A stretch of DNA of 64,000 nt from contig JBAOKB010000077.1 of NCBI GenBank assembly GCA_037044905.1, forward strand, positions 310,001-374,000, given 5' to 3'. The notes under the pieces were generated by a model. The model was given only the letters and a program-made list of their open reading frames with translations. It did not search any database and was not told the DNA's origin. Positions 23,926-36,200 of this stretch are shown here, one piece after another; position 1 is the stretch's first letter, and each line of letters starts with the position of its first letter. The position numbers were made by a program, and so were the translations under genes. This stretch comes from Hortaea werneckii. Its lineage: Eukaryota; Ascomycota; Dothideomycetes; Mycosphaerellales; Teratosphaeriaceae.

Positions 23926-26900
23926 CTATTTCTCTTTTGTTTCTTCTTTCTTCTCAGTAGCGCTCTCTTGCGCCTGCTGACCCTTCTTTGGCACGCGACT
24001 AAGCCAGTAAATGAAGATGGCGGCTGCAACGTTGAACACACAGTATGCCCACAGGATGCCGAAATCGCGCCAGCTGTTGGAATAACTGATACTCACTTGG
24101 TTCAAGAATACATTCGTTGAGTCGTAGGTGCAGTAATTGCAGTCGCTAGAATCGCCAGGATTGCGGAGATAGCCACCAGCCTGGTTTATGAATGGCTGCA
24201 TGTAAGCTTCGCACGTCTGGCCACCTGGGGGTTGCAAGGTGACGAATTCGTTTTCAGCGCAAGTGGTGTCCTGGTTGGCAATCCCGGTCGACAGCATGCC
24301 TTCCACCAAGTATGTAAATGGCGAAACCCTGTACATAAAGATCCAGAATCCTGGAAGTGCTTGTGGCTGCTGAAGAACACCACAGAAGATCAATGATAGC
24401 GAGAACAGCAAGTTGCCAATGTTTCCGGCGGACTCGGCGTCGGCTATACCAGCAATCATCATGTGCGCGAAGGTGGAGGTGAACAGCAGGAACATCCAAG
24501 TGAACAGGAAGAATTCGAATCCCCGGATGTGAACAGTGTCTGTCGGTGCGGCATTGTTGTAGAGTCCGACTGGATAATAGAAGCAGAAGAAGATGATGAT
24601 CGACATGAGTGTGTTCCAGGGCAGTTCCACCAGAATGTTTGCTGCCATAAATGCCTTCCAGCTGTAAGTCTTCGATGGCCGCTCTCGGACTTCATAGAGC
24701 GCACGCTGCGTAACGAAGTGAGGCATGATTTGTTGCGTAAGTTGACCAAAGATGGTGAAGAGCATGAAGATGGCAAACATCTGGTTCTGTAGGCCTTGGT
24801 GCGTGAGAGGGGCATTGTAAAAGATAAAGCCTGTTCGTTGTTAGCTTCCGAATGTTTGCCCGACAGATGAAGGGCGAAAGAGCGTACCAATGAAGAGTGC
24901 AGAGAACAAACACAGGGAGAACTTGGAGTAAATGTAAGAGGGGGTCCGCCAATATTGCTGGAAAACTCGGTGCGTCACAGTAAAGAACTGCGTAGACAAG
25001 GGTGCAGCAAATTGTCGATAGCTTTCCTTGTCGTTGGCGTCGGTCCTGGGCGGAATTTCTTTCGGGCGATCCGTTCGAAGATACTCCAATTCGTGTTGTA
25101 CTTCTTGATACTCAGGAGAATTTCTCCAAGTATCAAACCAGTCGATATCGGTGTGGGATCCAGGCGCAGCTCCAATGACTTCTAACATCCATTCTGCTGG
25201 GTTGGCCTCGCGAGGGCACTTATGTGCACCATTGCTCTCAAAGTAGTCTGTCATGATGTGTGAATTCTCGCCGACGTCCCCAAAATAGACCGTTTTACCA
25301 CCCTTAGCGAGGAAGAGCAGGCGATCGAAACGCTGGAAGAGCATAGCAGACGGTTGATGAATAGTGCATAGAATAGCTTGGCCAGAGTTCTTAAGTTTTT
25401 CCAAAAGATCAAGGATGGCCCAAGAAGTCTGAGAGTCGAGACCGGAAGTCGGTTCGTCGAGGAAAAGAAGCAGGTCTGGCTTGGCAGCGAGTTCTACACC
25501 TATGGTGAGGCGCTTACGCTGCTCGACGTTGAGACCTTCACCTGGTACACCGACAACAGCCTGAGAAATGTGAATCAGTATCTATACTGGGGTGTCAATG
25601 GGGAAGAGGGGTAGATGGACTTACATCAGCATATTCGTGCATGTCCAAAAGCTTGATGACTTCGTTCACATAGGCGACCTTTTCAGATCTGGGTACCGAT
25701 GCCGGCTGTCGTAGCACAGCGCTGAATGTTAATGCCTCGCGCACCGTCGACGTTTCCAAGTGAAGGTCTTGTTGCTGAACATATCCAGTTTTGCGTTGGA
25801 AAGATGAATCACGCTGTCGACCGTCGACAAGCATCTCGCCAGTAATGACACCCATGGTGACTCGGGTAGCTAATACGTCCAGCAGTGTTGTCTTTCCTGC
25901 TCCCGAAACACCCATGAGCGCCGTCAGAGTGCCAGGCTTGACCCATCCATCAACATGATCCAAGATCCGACGACTTTCCTTCTTGATCTTGATATCATAA
26001 CAGACATTGCGCCAACTGAAGATAGCAGTCTGCTTCTGGATTATATCAGTGGCAGAAGTGTAACTGCCTTGCTTTGCAAGCTCGGCTCCGTGCGCACCGT
26101 CATCGACTGTCTCTTCATCGCGGACCTTCTCTGTTGGCTGCTGACCCCGGCGGAAGACGAGGACTTCTCCTTTACTCTTCTTCGAGCTGATGAGCTCAGT
26201 CGCGCCGAGATAAGTTCCCATGAGGAACACCATGAATGCGAAGATAATACCAATGTTCCTGTACTTATGCGAGTGGTAATACTGGAAGGCCGAGTTGATG
26301 TATGCATCTCCATCGACGAAGGCCTGCCCCGCGACCGATCCGACTGCGGTACAAACTCGAGATTGGTCGGCGAGATTCCCGTATTGTGGTATAAGCGCTC
26401 TTTCTGAGCACCTGTACTGCTGGTTGTGGAACTCGTTGATCATGAGCGCTTCGAAGCCATAGGCGACTGGATCTATGTAGTTAATCCAGCGGCACCAGTC
26501 AAGCATGTAGGATACAGGAATGGCGAATCCGGTAAAAATGACGATGGCGAGGATGATGATAGCTGCAGGAGCTAATGCCTGCGACAAAGTCCTTGAGACC
26601 GATGCGATCGTCCGGAACAGCATACTCATCGTCAAGGTGATGATCAAGCTGATGAACCAGAAGAAGAAGAAGGCTCCCGGAGTTTGTCGCAGACGCACCA
26701 TGAAATACAAGGGTATGTTGAACGTGAAGGAATTGATTAATTTGTAAGGCATGTCCGTGAGCATAGAAGCAAGAGCTTCGGCGGAAGGATGGTAGAGGGC
26801 ATATCGACTGTGTTTTTCGACGATCGGGCGCTGCGCGTACAGGGTCAGGATCTCCAAGGCCGAACCGAAAGCGTTGAGTAACACCGCAAAGAAGAGGATG

Positions 26901-28925
26901 GCGCCACGTTGGAAGAAGGAGTCCGTTGTCAACTCCAGCTGGTAGAAGACAGATCCAAGAATTAAAGCCATAGCCGTATTGCCAAAGAGTTGGGAGAATG
27001 TAAGAGTCGGATCTCCTGCTAACCGTCGAAACCCTCTCCACAAGCAAAGACGCACTTGCTGGCCATAGCTGAGGGTGTAAGGGGATTTGATACGCTGTCG
27101 CTTCGCTTGTTGAGCTTTGCGACTATCGACGAACTTCTGATATTGCTCTCCCTCGTATGGGTATTTCTTGTCGTAGTCTTCAATGGCGTTCATGAGAGCT
27201 TTGCGCTCTGGACTGTTCTTCCAGCGCGCAGCGAATTCGTCCGGCGTCCTGGGGACCTGATCCTCGAAGCCAGGCTTCACAAGACGCTCTTGGGGCTGCA
27301 AAACATGTGGGTCAGCGTATGCTCATCGCTGAGAACTCGATATTAAACGCTTCCAAAATTTCCTTCGCTGCAACCACGAGTGAAACAAGTCCGCAAATAG
27401 GAGGTGCTTACAGATGTCATCGACGTGAGGAAATCAGCATCCGTCTGTCGATCTGGGCATTTAAAGCCCATGTCCTCGAAGTATTTCCTTGCTTCGGTGG
27501 TCTTCCCGAAGAATATCTGACGTCCTTCATACAAGACAAGTGCCTTGTCGAAACTAAAAAGATCAGCATGTACCCGTAAAGACAGCCGTCTGGAAACTTA
27601 CACATCGTATGCAGCCTGTGGCGCTTGATAGATGGCGACACAAGCCACCGCTCCAGCAAGCTCAGTGGACAGCCTCACTGTTTTGCAGAACTCGATAGCG
27701 TTGGCAGAGTCAAGACCTCTGGTTGAATTATCCCAGCATTGCAGGGGAGCACCGCTCAATGCGGCCTCGGCAATGGTCACACGCTTTCGCTCACCTCCTG
27801 AGACACCGCGAATGAAGTCGTTGCCCACCCTCGTGTTGATTGTGTGGCTAATGCCAAACGTTGCCATGATTACATCCCTGAGATGAGTCGCCCACGTCTG
27901 TTTAGAGACACCGCCGGGAATGACTTTCGGCGCTCTCGCTCGCGCAGCAAAGTAGAGTGTATCACCAACGCTAAGCATCGGAAAATGTACATCGACCTCA
28001 GCAGTGTAAATGGCTTCTCCGCGGAAGTATTTGTGCATGTGATCTGGGGGCACGCCCTGATAGTTTAGGTAAGACCCTTGCTCCACATTGAAACCGTGCG
28101 TCTCGCCAGTGAGGGTCTTCAGGAAGGTTGAGCATCCCGAGCCAGGAGGGCCAAGTACCACGAGCATCTCACCGCTTTCTACCAAGCCCTCAAAGTCACG
28201 CAGGATGTCAATTCGTCGTGGCTTGTCCATGCCGAGGGCCTTCTTGACCAGACCAACCGTTTCGAGCCAGACGTTGCCGACATCTTTTTGATAGTCGGTG
28301 GCAGCGCCAAAACCGTGGACGTTGAGTTTTTAAACGCAACACCGGCAGTACGTCCTGGCGTCCGGTTCTCTTGCTCGTTGAGTTTGATCATGGACTTCAC
28401 CCATGATCGAGCTTTGAAATTATCTGAAGACGGGTCGATTGCAGAATCCTTTTCTGCCTCAAAGGGATTGCCGGGCACCTGGGACCATGTGCTTCCTCGC
28501 GTGAACGTTTTGGCCAAGTTGTTGACTTCAAAATCACGGCGAGCCTTTTCTTCTGCCTCTGAAGGTGGCGTTTCGAAGGCCTCGAGGTCGCGCTTCTCGG
28601 TGTCGGAACCAGTGCTCATAGCGGCATTGGGTGGCGTTGCCCCCGATAGGGCATCAGCATGCTCGCCATGGTGCGGCTCGTTTTGGTGTACGGGCTCCTG
28701 ACGCCTCATGGTCTGCTGCGCCTCCTCATTTTGCGAAGCGGCAGAGCGTCTTCTACTGAACAACCTTCCCAAACCTGGGCGGTTCTCCTCTGCATGTTGC
28801 TCGCCCACAGCATCCTGATCGGTCATGGATGTCCTCCTCTGGTAAGCTGTCCCTGTTGATCCAGCTCCAGCAGTCTCAGCAGTCCGATCATAGTTGCCGA
28901 AGGCGAAATTGCCGACTAGCGACAT
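23926..28925 (-). CDS. PDR-type ABC multidrug transporter (full size, CDR1-like), with one frameshift
   Basis: Plasma-membrane drug/lipid exporter of the fungal pleiotropic drug resistance (ABCG) type, with (NBD-TMD)x2 order. Exons: 28925-27602, 27553-27412, 27295-25625, 25560-24888 and 24830-23926; introns are 48, 116, 64 and 57 nt. NBD1 has the PDR-type degenerate Walker A GPPGSGCSTFLKTLTGE and signature GVSGGERKRVTIAEA. NBD2 has a canonical Walker A GVSGAGKTTLLDVL, the degenerate signature LNVEQRKRLTIGVELAAKP and LLFLDEPTSGLD. Each half ends in six hydrophobic segments; the last large loop before the final TM is Cys-rich. The N-terminal 190 residues are charged and disordered. The frame breaks at about 28322-28333: one more base turns FKN-STSTV into FKNLNVHGFGAATDYQKDVG. 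The corrected protein is 1571 aa. Confidence 0.93.
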
Positions 28926-30029
28926 TTTGCCTGAGGTCGTCCTTTGTCAATGCCAGAGCAGACCCTTCAGGACAACAATGATATGTGTGTGTGTCCGCCA
29001 CACTTCCCCCGCTGCACTCCAAACCTTAATTGCGTGCCGCACAGGTGAGCTTGATTTCCGCGATGGCCGAGATGACGAGAAAGGTACAACGCCGTCAACA
29101 GCACAAAGAATGATCGTCTCCAGGAGTTTTGTAGGTCGACAACGGTTGCGGTTGAGAGAGGCATGCGCACTAATCTCGTTTTGACCCCGGAAGACGTGCT
29201 CGACGGGATCCTTATGCACACGGAGTCGGCGAGCCTGACAGTCGGTTCGCCGCCGTTCATAACAGCGGTCGACGGGGCCCGAACCCGCATCGCTGCCTCT
29301 GCCCGTGCACAAGATCGCCAGGCGTCGCCTCATAGGCTAGACGTTGTCTGGAAGACGAGGCCAAGACCGTCTAAATGCGTGTAGTCATCCTCGGGACACG
29401 CTGCATCCGACCCGTTCTCGGATGAGCTAAGCGACAAAGCTCCGTGATTGTGCAAGATCGCGGAGGCGTATCTCGCTTAGGGCGCGACTCGCTTATTAGG
29501 GCGCGTACGAGCGAACGCGACGAACGCGACGAACACTGTGTCTCGCCGGGGCCTGCATAACATTACTATGGCCTCCTATCTTTGACCGGTTTAATAACGC
29601 GGTGGATCCCATGGCCTGATTTGGCTGACAGGCTGACTGGGCAATGGAGGGCACGCGGCCTTGACCTCTTGGGCCTCGCGCAGGGTTGGTCTGCCATCGC
29701 GCTTTTCTGGATGCAACTTGCATTAACCCTTCGCCACGTGGGAGCAGCAACGCACCCGGCCTAGCGTCGGAGGGGTTCATGTCACCGGAAAACGGACAAT
29801 AACCATCACTACGAGTCCGGTGGCCACCACACCTCGAAGACATCATTTCACAGATTGCATACACCCGGACAAAATTATCAAGAAACATCACACGAGCTTG
29901 ACAAGTCTTCCGACCGAGCCTTCGTGCTCAAAAGCACTCGGGCGTCTTCGGAAGTGGTGTGATGCGGTGCGAATAACAGCGTAGCAAGCGTAGCAATTTC
30001 AGAATGGGCAGTAATATTATCTGAACAGC
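28926..30029. other. Intergenic region of 1.1 kb with GC-rich short repeats
   Basis: Upstream of the ABC transporter and downstream of CEX1. A GC-rich patch (29470-29540) has paired TCGCTTA..GGGCGCG blocks and GAACGCGAC in tandem. The overlapping open frames here lack motifs. No gene was recognised. Confidence 0.5.
29470..29535. repeat. Short GC-rich direct repeats
   Basis: TCGCTTAGGGCGCGAC is followed directly by TCGCTTATTAGGGCGCGT, then GCGAACGCGAC and GAACGCGACGAAC. These are small direct repeats within about 65 bp. No function can be assigned from sequence alone. Confidence 0.6.
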
Positions 30030-32530
30030 TTACCCCCATGCATCCCCCCAGTCGTCATCATCCTCCTCCGCAGCCGGAGCAGGAGCTCTACTAGGCTCCG
30101 CTTTTGAACCTGATGGCGGTGTCTTCTTGCTAGTAGGCCCCGCAGGCTTTGAAGTCGTCTTTTTCGGCGCCAACCCTTTGGGCAACGGCTTTTTGCTCTG
30201 CTGCTTTGCGGCCGCTTGCGCATTGAGCCATCCCTCGAAGTCTGGCTCGCCTCCATCATCATATGGTATGTTAGAAGAGCTGCTGATCTTCGAAGCGTGA
30301 GACGTCGACGTCCTCGGAGGTGTCGTTATCGGATCGCCCCATGCATCCGCCGCATTGTCATCCTCGTCCATCTCGCCCCAATCGGTCCCAAAATCCTCTT
30401 CCTCCGCGGCCGAAGTTGAATTAGAAACATGTCGCAGACCAGACGATACCTGAGGCACAACAGGAGCAGACGGTGCAGGCTGTGGTGCAGGTCGAGCGGG
30501 GATGCCGTTCGCTGGCGGTGTTGAGTTTGATCGCTCGAGTGGTGAAGGTGCTGTTCCATCCCCGTTCGGTTGTATTTCTCCTTTCGCAGAAGAAATCTTG
30601 TTTGTAAACGAGGATACTGCCCAGCCCATCCATTGTCCACCTGCTCCTGGCTGGGGTGTCCCCATCCTGGTATTAGGCTGTGACCCGGCTCCAGCTTCCG
30701 GCGAAGGTTGCACGGTTTCAGGTAGCGACTGCCCGTACTTGCGTATGCGTTCCAAATAGATGTTCATCGTCTTGTTCGCCTGATCTCGAATCATTTTTCT
30801 TTGTCCACTAGGCTGGGACAGATCGCAGGCAACATTTTCGTTGCACATTCGTCTTCTGGGAAAAGTTCAGCGGTAGCAGCCAGAGCCATCAATGCAGCGT
30901 TCCTGCCGTGTACAAAGGGATCTCTTAAGGAGCGCGAAAACGCCGCGCTTAATACTTTTGCTCTCGAGCTTGCGCCAAGATTACGAGCAATCTTTCCGAG
31001 ACAAACTGTTGTATTTGTCCGGATCCCAGGTTGCTCATCGTTGGCAGTCTTTGCGAGATGTCGCAAGAGCTCGCCGTTTATGACACGGTCAGACAACTTA
31101 GGTACGATGGTCAGGACTGCTTTTACAGTCTGTTCTCGCACCACGGGTGCCAAATCCCCAAAACCGGTCACCATTTGCGGAAAATCTTGTCCGTTACAGT
31201 CTTTTGATTAAGATGATCGATCATGAGTGGCAAATTGTCCAGTAGGCACACACGTAGAGCGCGGTCTGGACTGGCAAATAGGCGCACGATGACTGGTGTA
31301 ATCTGCGCCTCGTACTCTTCTTCGGAGAGCTTTGTCGATATCCGCATGACAAGTCCGAAAGATTTGGGGCCGCCGCCCCCAAATTCGACGGCCTTGAGAA
31401 GTTCGGGAAGTACTTTGACTTTGAAGAAGTCTTCTGGGAAGTCGTCTGATTCTGCCACTCTTTCCAGCTCGCTACATCGTGTCAGTAAACTATTGAATCT
31501 GTTGTCGCTGGATGAACGTACGTTAAGAAGGCATCTTTCTCAGCTTCGCTTTTGAGGCCCAAGTTTTCAATGCCGTCGCTGAGTTGAATAAGTGGTGTGT
31601 CAAAGAAGCTGCCACTCCTTGTACCTTGCTCCAGAAAGTGGCCAACGCTTAGGCGCATCTTAGGTACAGCGTGCGTGAGACGCTTGTAGCTCGTTTGCAT
31701 TTTAGCGGGTACATTTTTAGTCGATCCGACCTGGTCAGTCCCCGAGAACCCCCCATTGAAGACCTCTGAGATGAGGATTCCGTACTGGAACGAGTCTACA
31801 GCGTGCGTCGGGTTTCTTCGTACGGAATCCCAGCCACCGCTTGCTACTTCAGGAGGGGTGTAGCGTCCAATGTCTGGAACGAGACTGCCATGTGAGAACA
31901 TAATGGCGTCATCCTCCTTCATGGAGCTGAGAATATCCAGTCCACCAATTTTCCATTCTCCGCTTTCAGTCGTGTATATCGAGGAGGCGCGGATGTTGCC
32001 ATGGACAGATGTAGCCTCATCGTTGATGAATTTCAACGTTTTCGCGACGTTGTGCAGGCCCCATTTCAGTGACTCTTCCGACAGTGCCTTTCGTTTCGTG
32101 GACCAGGTAAGGGAGCGATCCTCTCAGTGGCAATATAGATAAGCTGGTCTGTCTACCTTGTTCTCCAGTCAGTGACGCTCTTGTCCCTCGCACTTGCAGC
32201 GGCAGAACCAACCTCAACCGCATCAAGCACCTTGACAACGCCGGGGTGTCGCAATGTCCGAAGCTTCCTCACGGCGTTTTTTGCCAACGGTAGCCCGGAT
32301 CGATTTGCATTGGCATCAAAGGAGAAGATGCTGCATTTCGAGCCGTCCTCCTACACACGATGGTCAGCGCTCAGGCTCGGGCAGCTCAACGACCATCGGT
32401 CCCATCCTACTCTTTTGGTACCGTTGTGCAGCGTCCATGCAGACTGATTCAGATCCACACGGTCACCGAAGGAGTAGGGAAACGCTGGACCCTTGGCAAT
32501 TGAGGCCACGGCAGATTTGAGGAAGTCCAT
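30030..32530 (-). CDS. CEX1: CEX1/SCYL1-type pseudokinase (tRNA export / COPI trafficking), with three frameshifts
   Basis: Exons: 32530-32411, 32350-32213, 32152-31522 and 31471-30030; introns are 60, 60 and 50 nt. The protein starts MDFLKSAVAS, GPAFPYSFGDRVD, the conserved SCY1-family N-terminus. A kinase-like domain follows (LRTLRHPGVVKVLDAVE, HGNIRASSIY, IGRYTPPEV), without a proper HRD or DFG catalytic set, as expected for a pseudokinase. HEAT repeats come next (ITPVIVRLFASPDRALRV, RTNTTVCLGKIARNLG, LRDPFVHGRNAAL). The tail is disordered, Ser/Pro-rich and acidic, ending DDDDWGDAWG. One base is missing at each of three runs: 32111-32113 (C run, restores IAPLTWSTKRKAL), 31178-31180 (C run, restores KIFPQMVTGFG) and 30794-30798 (A run, restores DKEKMIRDQANKT). 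Corrected length is 777 aa. Confidence 0.9.
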
Positions 32531-33266
32531 GGCGTCGGCCGCAGGTTCAACGTATCGGAGGCGGGTTTGGTTCTTGGTTGATGATGTCGGTCGCAGCGTC
32601 AATACGCAGGAAGTGGGTGCGCCGGTGCGGACGTTTGCCGTTCAACGACCTGGGATCGAAGAAGTCCAGCAGCAGTGACGCAGTGGGCTCGTGAGGTCGT
32701 GAAGTGGTTTCCGAGATCGCGTCTGGAGCTTCGACCTGTAGTACAGCCCTGAGACCACAGCCCGCTTGAAGGTAGGGACCTGACCACCATTACCTAGATA
32801 TGATTGGCCAGGATCACTGTTCAGTGCAAGTATAGGGAATCGGGCCGTACCGCCGAAGGCTGACAAGCCTCAGGCCGGAAGTCCGGGCATCCATGCAGCT
32901 GGAGGTGGATGGACGTTTGAACCCTGAGGTTGCTGAGTACCCTGTGGTTGCCTTCCATTGTCTCGCTTGTCCAGCTGCCCAATGAGGGAGGCCCGTTCAA
33001 ACATTCATGATCCGGCCCATACCTCCTTCTAGACGCGTCGAGACAACTCGAAGCCACAGTCTTCGGAGGGTTCCATCTTCAAGAAGCTTTGCATGGTCGA
33101 CTGCACTATCAGGTACTTCCACGTCTACCTGGGTGCGAGGAGGCCCGCAGTCATCAATCCAGTATTCCTCCGTCGTCACCCCACGCCCCGAGTGCGTTGC
33201 ACTTCGCTGGTCACGTGAAGGACCTTGCGACGAAGCCAGAGGCATGTTGAGCTAGCTGATGGCCCA
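32531..33266. other. Divergent intergenic region with a doubtful ORF
   Basis: This lies between the start codons of CEX1 and the PHD-finger gene and must contain both promoters. On the minus strand, 33245-32642 is almost fully open in two frames; it is listed separately as a doubtful gene. Confidence 0.5.
32642..33245 (-). pseudogene. Doubtful small gene, interrupted open frame
   Basis: A frame opens with ATG at 33245 and runs 82 codons (MPLASSQGPSRDQ.., YWIDDCGPP, LEDGTLRRLWLRVVST, MGRIMN). Beside its end a shifted frame continues through RASLIGQLDKRDNG, then HPPPAAWMPGLPA and a TGA. The same frame then stays open for 74 codons (LSAFGGTARFPIL, QSYLGNGGQVPTFKRAV) to 32642. One extra A at about 33001 plus the in-frame TGA would explain the breaks if it is one gene. 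I do not recognise the family. It could be a decayed gene, a gene with sequence errors, or chance open frames in GC-rich promoter DNA. Confidence 0.25.
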
Positions 33267-36200
33267 ATGCCTCGTGTGGCATCAAACTTGGCATCTCGCG
33301 CCATGGGGCAGGACATGAGCAGCGCGGCTGCTGGGGATAGCAATATTGCCGTCAAGGGCGCTGCAGATGCAGCTCAGGTAAGCAAAACCCCCATTTCTTT
33401 TCGCTCCAAACCTCCTAAGGGACCCATCACGTCCATGCCGGCATCTATATATGTATCGCAATCTGCCTTCAATGATGAGATTAAGGTAAAAGGGCTGACC
33501 TGCACACCTGTCGTACGGTTGCGGATGCTCCTGCGTCACGCAGCCTCACAGGTTGGCATGACGTCTCACTTTAATAAAAACTGAAAAGATCTGAATCGAA
33601 GCCATCTAAAGCTGTTGTCACCTGCCATACTTATTATTCACTATTCGACTCAGTGGCTAACGATTTTGCCTTGTAGAAGAAATTAGCTCAGCGTGAGTCT
33701 GATACGCGCATCCTCTCCGAGCCCACGATTTCTTTGCATCGCGAAGCATCCCAGAGCTCGAAAAAGCGAAAGCGCGATCCTGAGCTTGAAAACGCCATGT
33801 CTTTGTCGGGAAGCAGGACGCCGCCACATCGGCTCAGCAACACTTTCCATCGTGACCAGGAGAGTCCCATTCGAACGCGGGTCCGCTCGCGATCGCCACC
33901 TGCTGCAGGTGCACGGAGGGACGAATACCGTCGTCTCCGTGATCACTGGAGCCCTACTCGCTGGGAAGATTCTGCCCGGTCCTCGTACTTTGAGGGAGGT
34001 CAAGCTCATTGGAGCAAGGACCGCACTACATCACGACTGGACCGCTTCTCATGGTCTCCCGTACCCTCGTCCAAGAACTCTCGCAGATGGACACCTTCGC
34101 CACCTGCTCGAGCCTTTAACCGCCCGCTGAGACAGCACCAGTCGCCGGACCGACCTTTTACATCACCGCCTCGTCGCCAAGAAGAGTCTAACAGGTCTGC
34201 ACACTGGAGTACTGCCGTGCCTCAGAGAGAGCGGTACCTGCCAAAGCCGTCACGCCGATCGCCATCTCCGCCGAGGAAAGATTATCGCAACTTGTCGTGG
34301 AGAAGATCTCGAGACAGCTTAGCGTCAGATTTAAATCACAATCACAAAGATGCTTCCCGGCAGACATTGGGTCAACGCCAAAACGTCGTGTCTCAACACT
34401 CTTTGAACAGTCCTACTTCACCATCCGGAAACCGGAATTTGATTGACTTCAATGGTCTGAAGGCTGTACCTACTGGTCCAAAGACAGCTCTTCAACATTC
34501 AAGACCAGAGGCTGCAACGCCTCTAGCGGACACGGATCGCTCATTGCCAACACGACCGGTGCTTCAAAACGTCGATGCATCCGTACGAGCTGCGCCGCAT
34601 GCATTCCTTTCCAGCAGATGGCTACCGCCGCAGCGAGCAACGATTCAACATTTGCGCGGCTATTTCGCCAAAAGAAGCCCCGAAAGCATCTTCGTTGACG
34701 ACTTTGGGTACTACTTGCTTTTCAATGACGATGAGGAAGGGCATTCGAATATGGACAGACTTGTCGCCGAGACTCCACACCGGGACAAGCTGTTTGGCAT
34801 GTATCCGCTTACGCTGGAGGCATATCACAATGGTCAACAACAACCTGATTCGAGACCTACAACACCTTTTGAGTCACATAAGCACAACACTGAAGAGCTA
34901 CGAGAAGAAGCAGCCGGCCCGGTAGCCAATGATTTGCATCAAGAGGACAATGTTATGGGACTCTCAAGTCAGAAAGAACGAGATGTTACTCGCATAAAGG
35001 ATGTCGGAGAGGAGAACTCCACAACCCCGAAGCGTATGCAACCTAGATCGGGGGCGTCGCGGCTCCTGTCTCCCTCTCGCACCATTGGCCGCCACGACAT
35101 TGACGACACATCGTCAGTCAGCGCCAGAACTGGAACTCCATCAGATCTTTCTGTTTCACGAAGGACACGATGCCACGTATGCAACGCTGATTCCAGCATG
35201 CACTCGGGAGATTTGATGATCTGCTCGTCTTGTCCACGCCGATGGCACCGTGCATGCCATGAGGACCCGCCATTTGCCCCTGTTTCTAACTCGAGTGTGA
35301 ACTGGCAATGCCGACGTTGCATCAAAAAGCAGGTACCGCTACCTGAGTCGAGCGATAAGCTGCGTTTATTTGCCACCAGCTTTGAACCCTTCCCTAACCA
35401 CTCGAGAGTCAAACACCCAGGACTGCAAGAGTCTAGCTTCCAGGCTGAAGATGGGACGAAGGTTGTAAGAGAAGGCGCGCGGACATCTGCGTTGTCTGCA
35501 AACTTGTACGACAAGCATCGATCTGAACAAAAAATCTCAGAGAGAACGAGCGAAAGTATTGGGGGAGGCCCAAAATCTCCCAGGGGAAGCAACATCATCA
35601 ATCCTCCAGAACGGCGTACTCGTCTGGATGATCCGAGTACCGGAGCTTTTTCGCATGAGGTAGCAGGCGCACCTAATGAAACTGGAAAAGGACAGCATTT
35701 GGAGCATTATCTCGACTTTGAAGATGATGAAGCATCTGATCTGGTTGAACGAAGCTTTACGCAGACAACCCCAACAACGGTGTCTGCGCCTCAAGATACG
35801 AAAGCCCACTCGAAGATGCAATTCAAGCGCATTAAGATAAGTCGAGAGCCCTCAAAGGTCGGGAAGTCTCAGGGTTCTACCTCTGATTTCAGCAACGGTC
35901 AAACGGTTCTGCCACCCGAACTTCTTGCACAGGAACAGAGGCAACAAGAAGTCAAAAATGATAAGGCGAAAAGCGCTATGCACGATTCTGAGATTCAGAA
36001 TGCTCCCGAAGTACCTGAGTCACCGGCAGAGCTTCGAAATCCGTCGGCCAATGAATCTGCCACCGCAGATCATTTTAGCAAGGGTGCTCATCTTGGTCAA
36101 TCCATTGTCACCACAGATGTAACTGCAAAGCCAAAGGCCAAGCGCACCAAGCAGTCTTTCGTGATTTGCAGTGTATGCCAAGAGAACAAGGCTTACACAA

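Noticed and set aside
29496..29891. 131-codon minus-strand frame
   Set aside because: Arg/Gly/Ser-rich with no domain, in GC-rich intergenic DNA with short repeats.
32860..32890. Stop-codon readthrough at the TGA in the doubtful ORF
   Set aside because: The TGA is followed by GGC rather than the leaky CTA context, and the extension has no peroxisomal targeting end.
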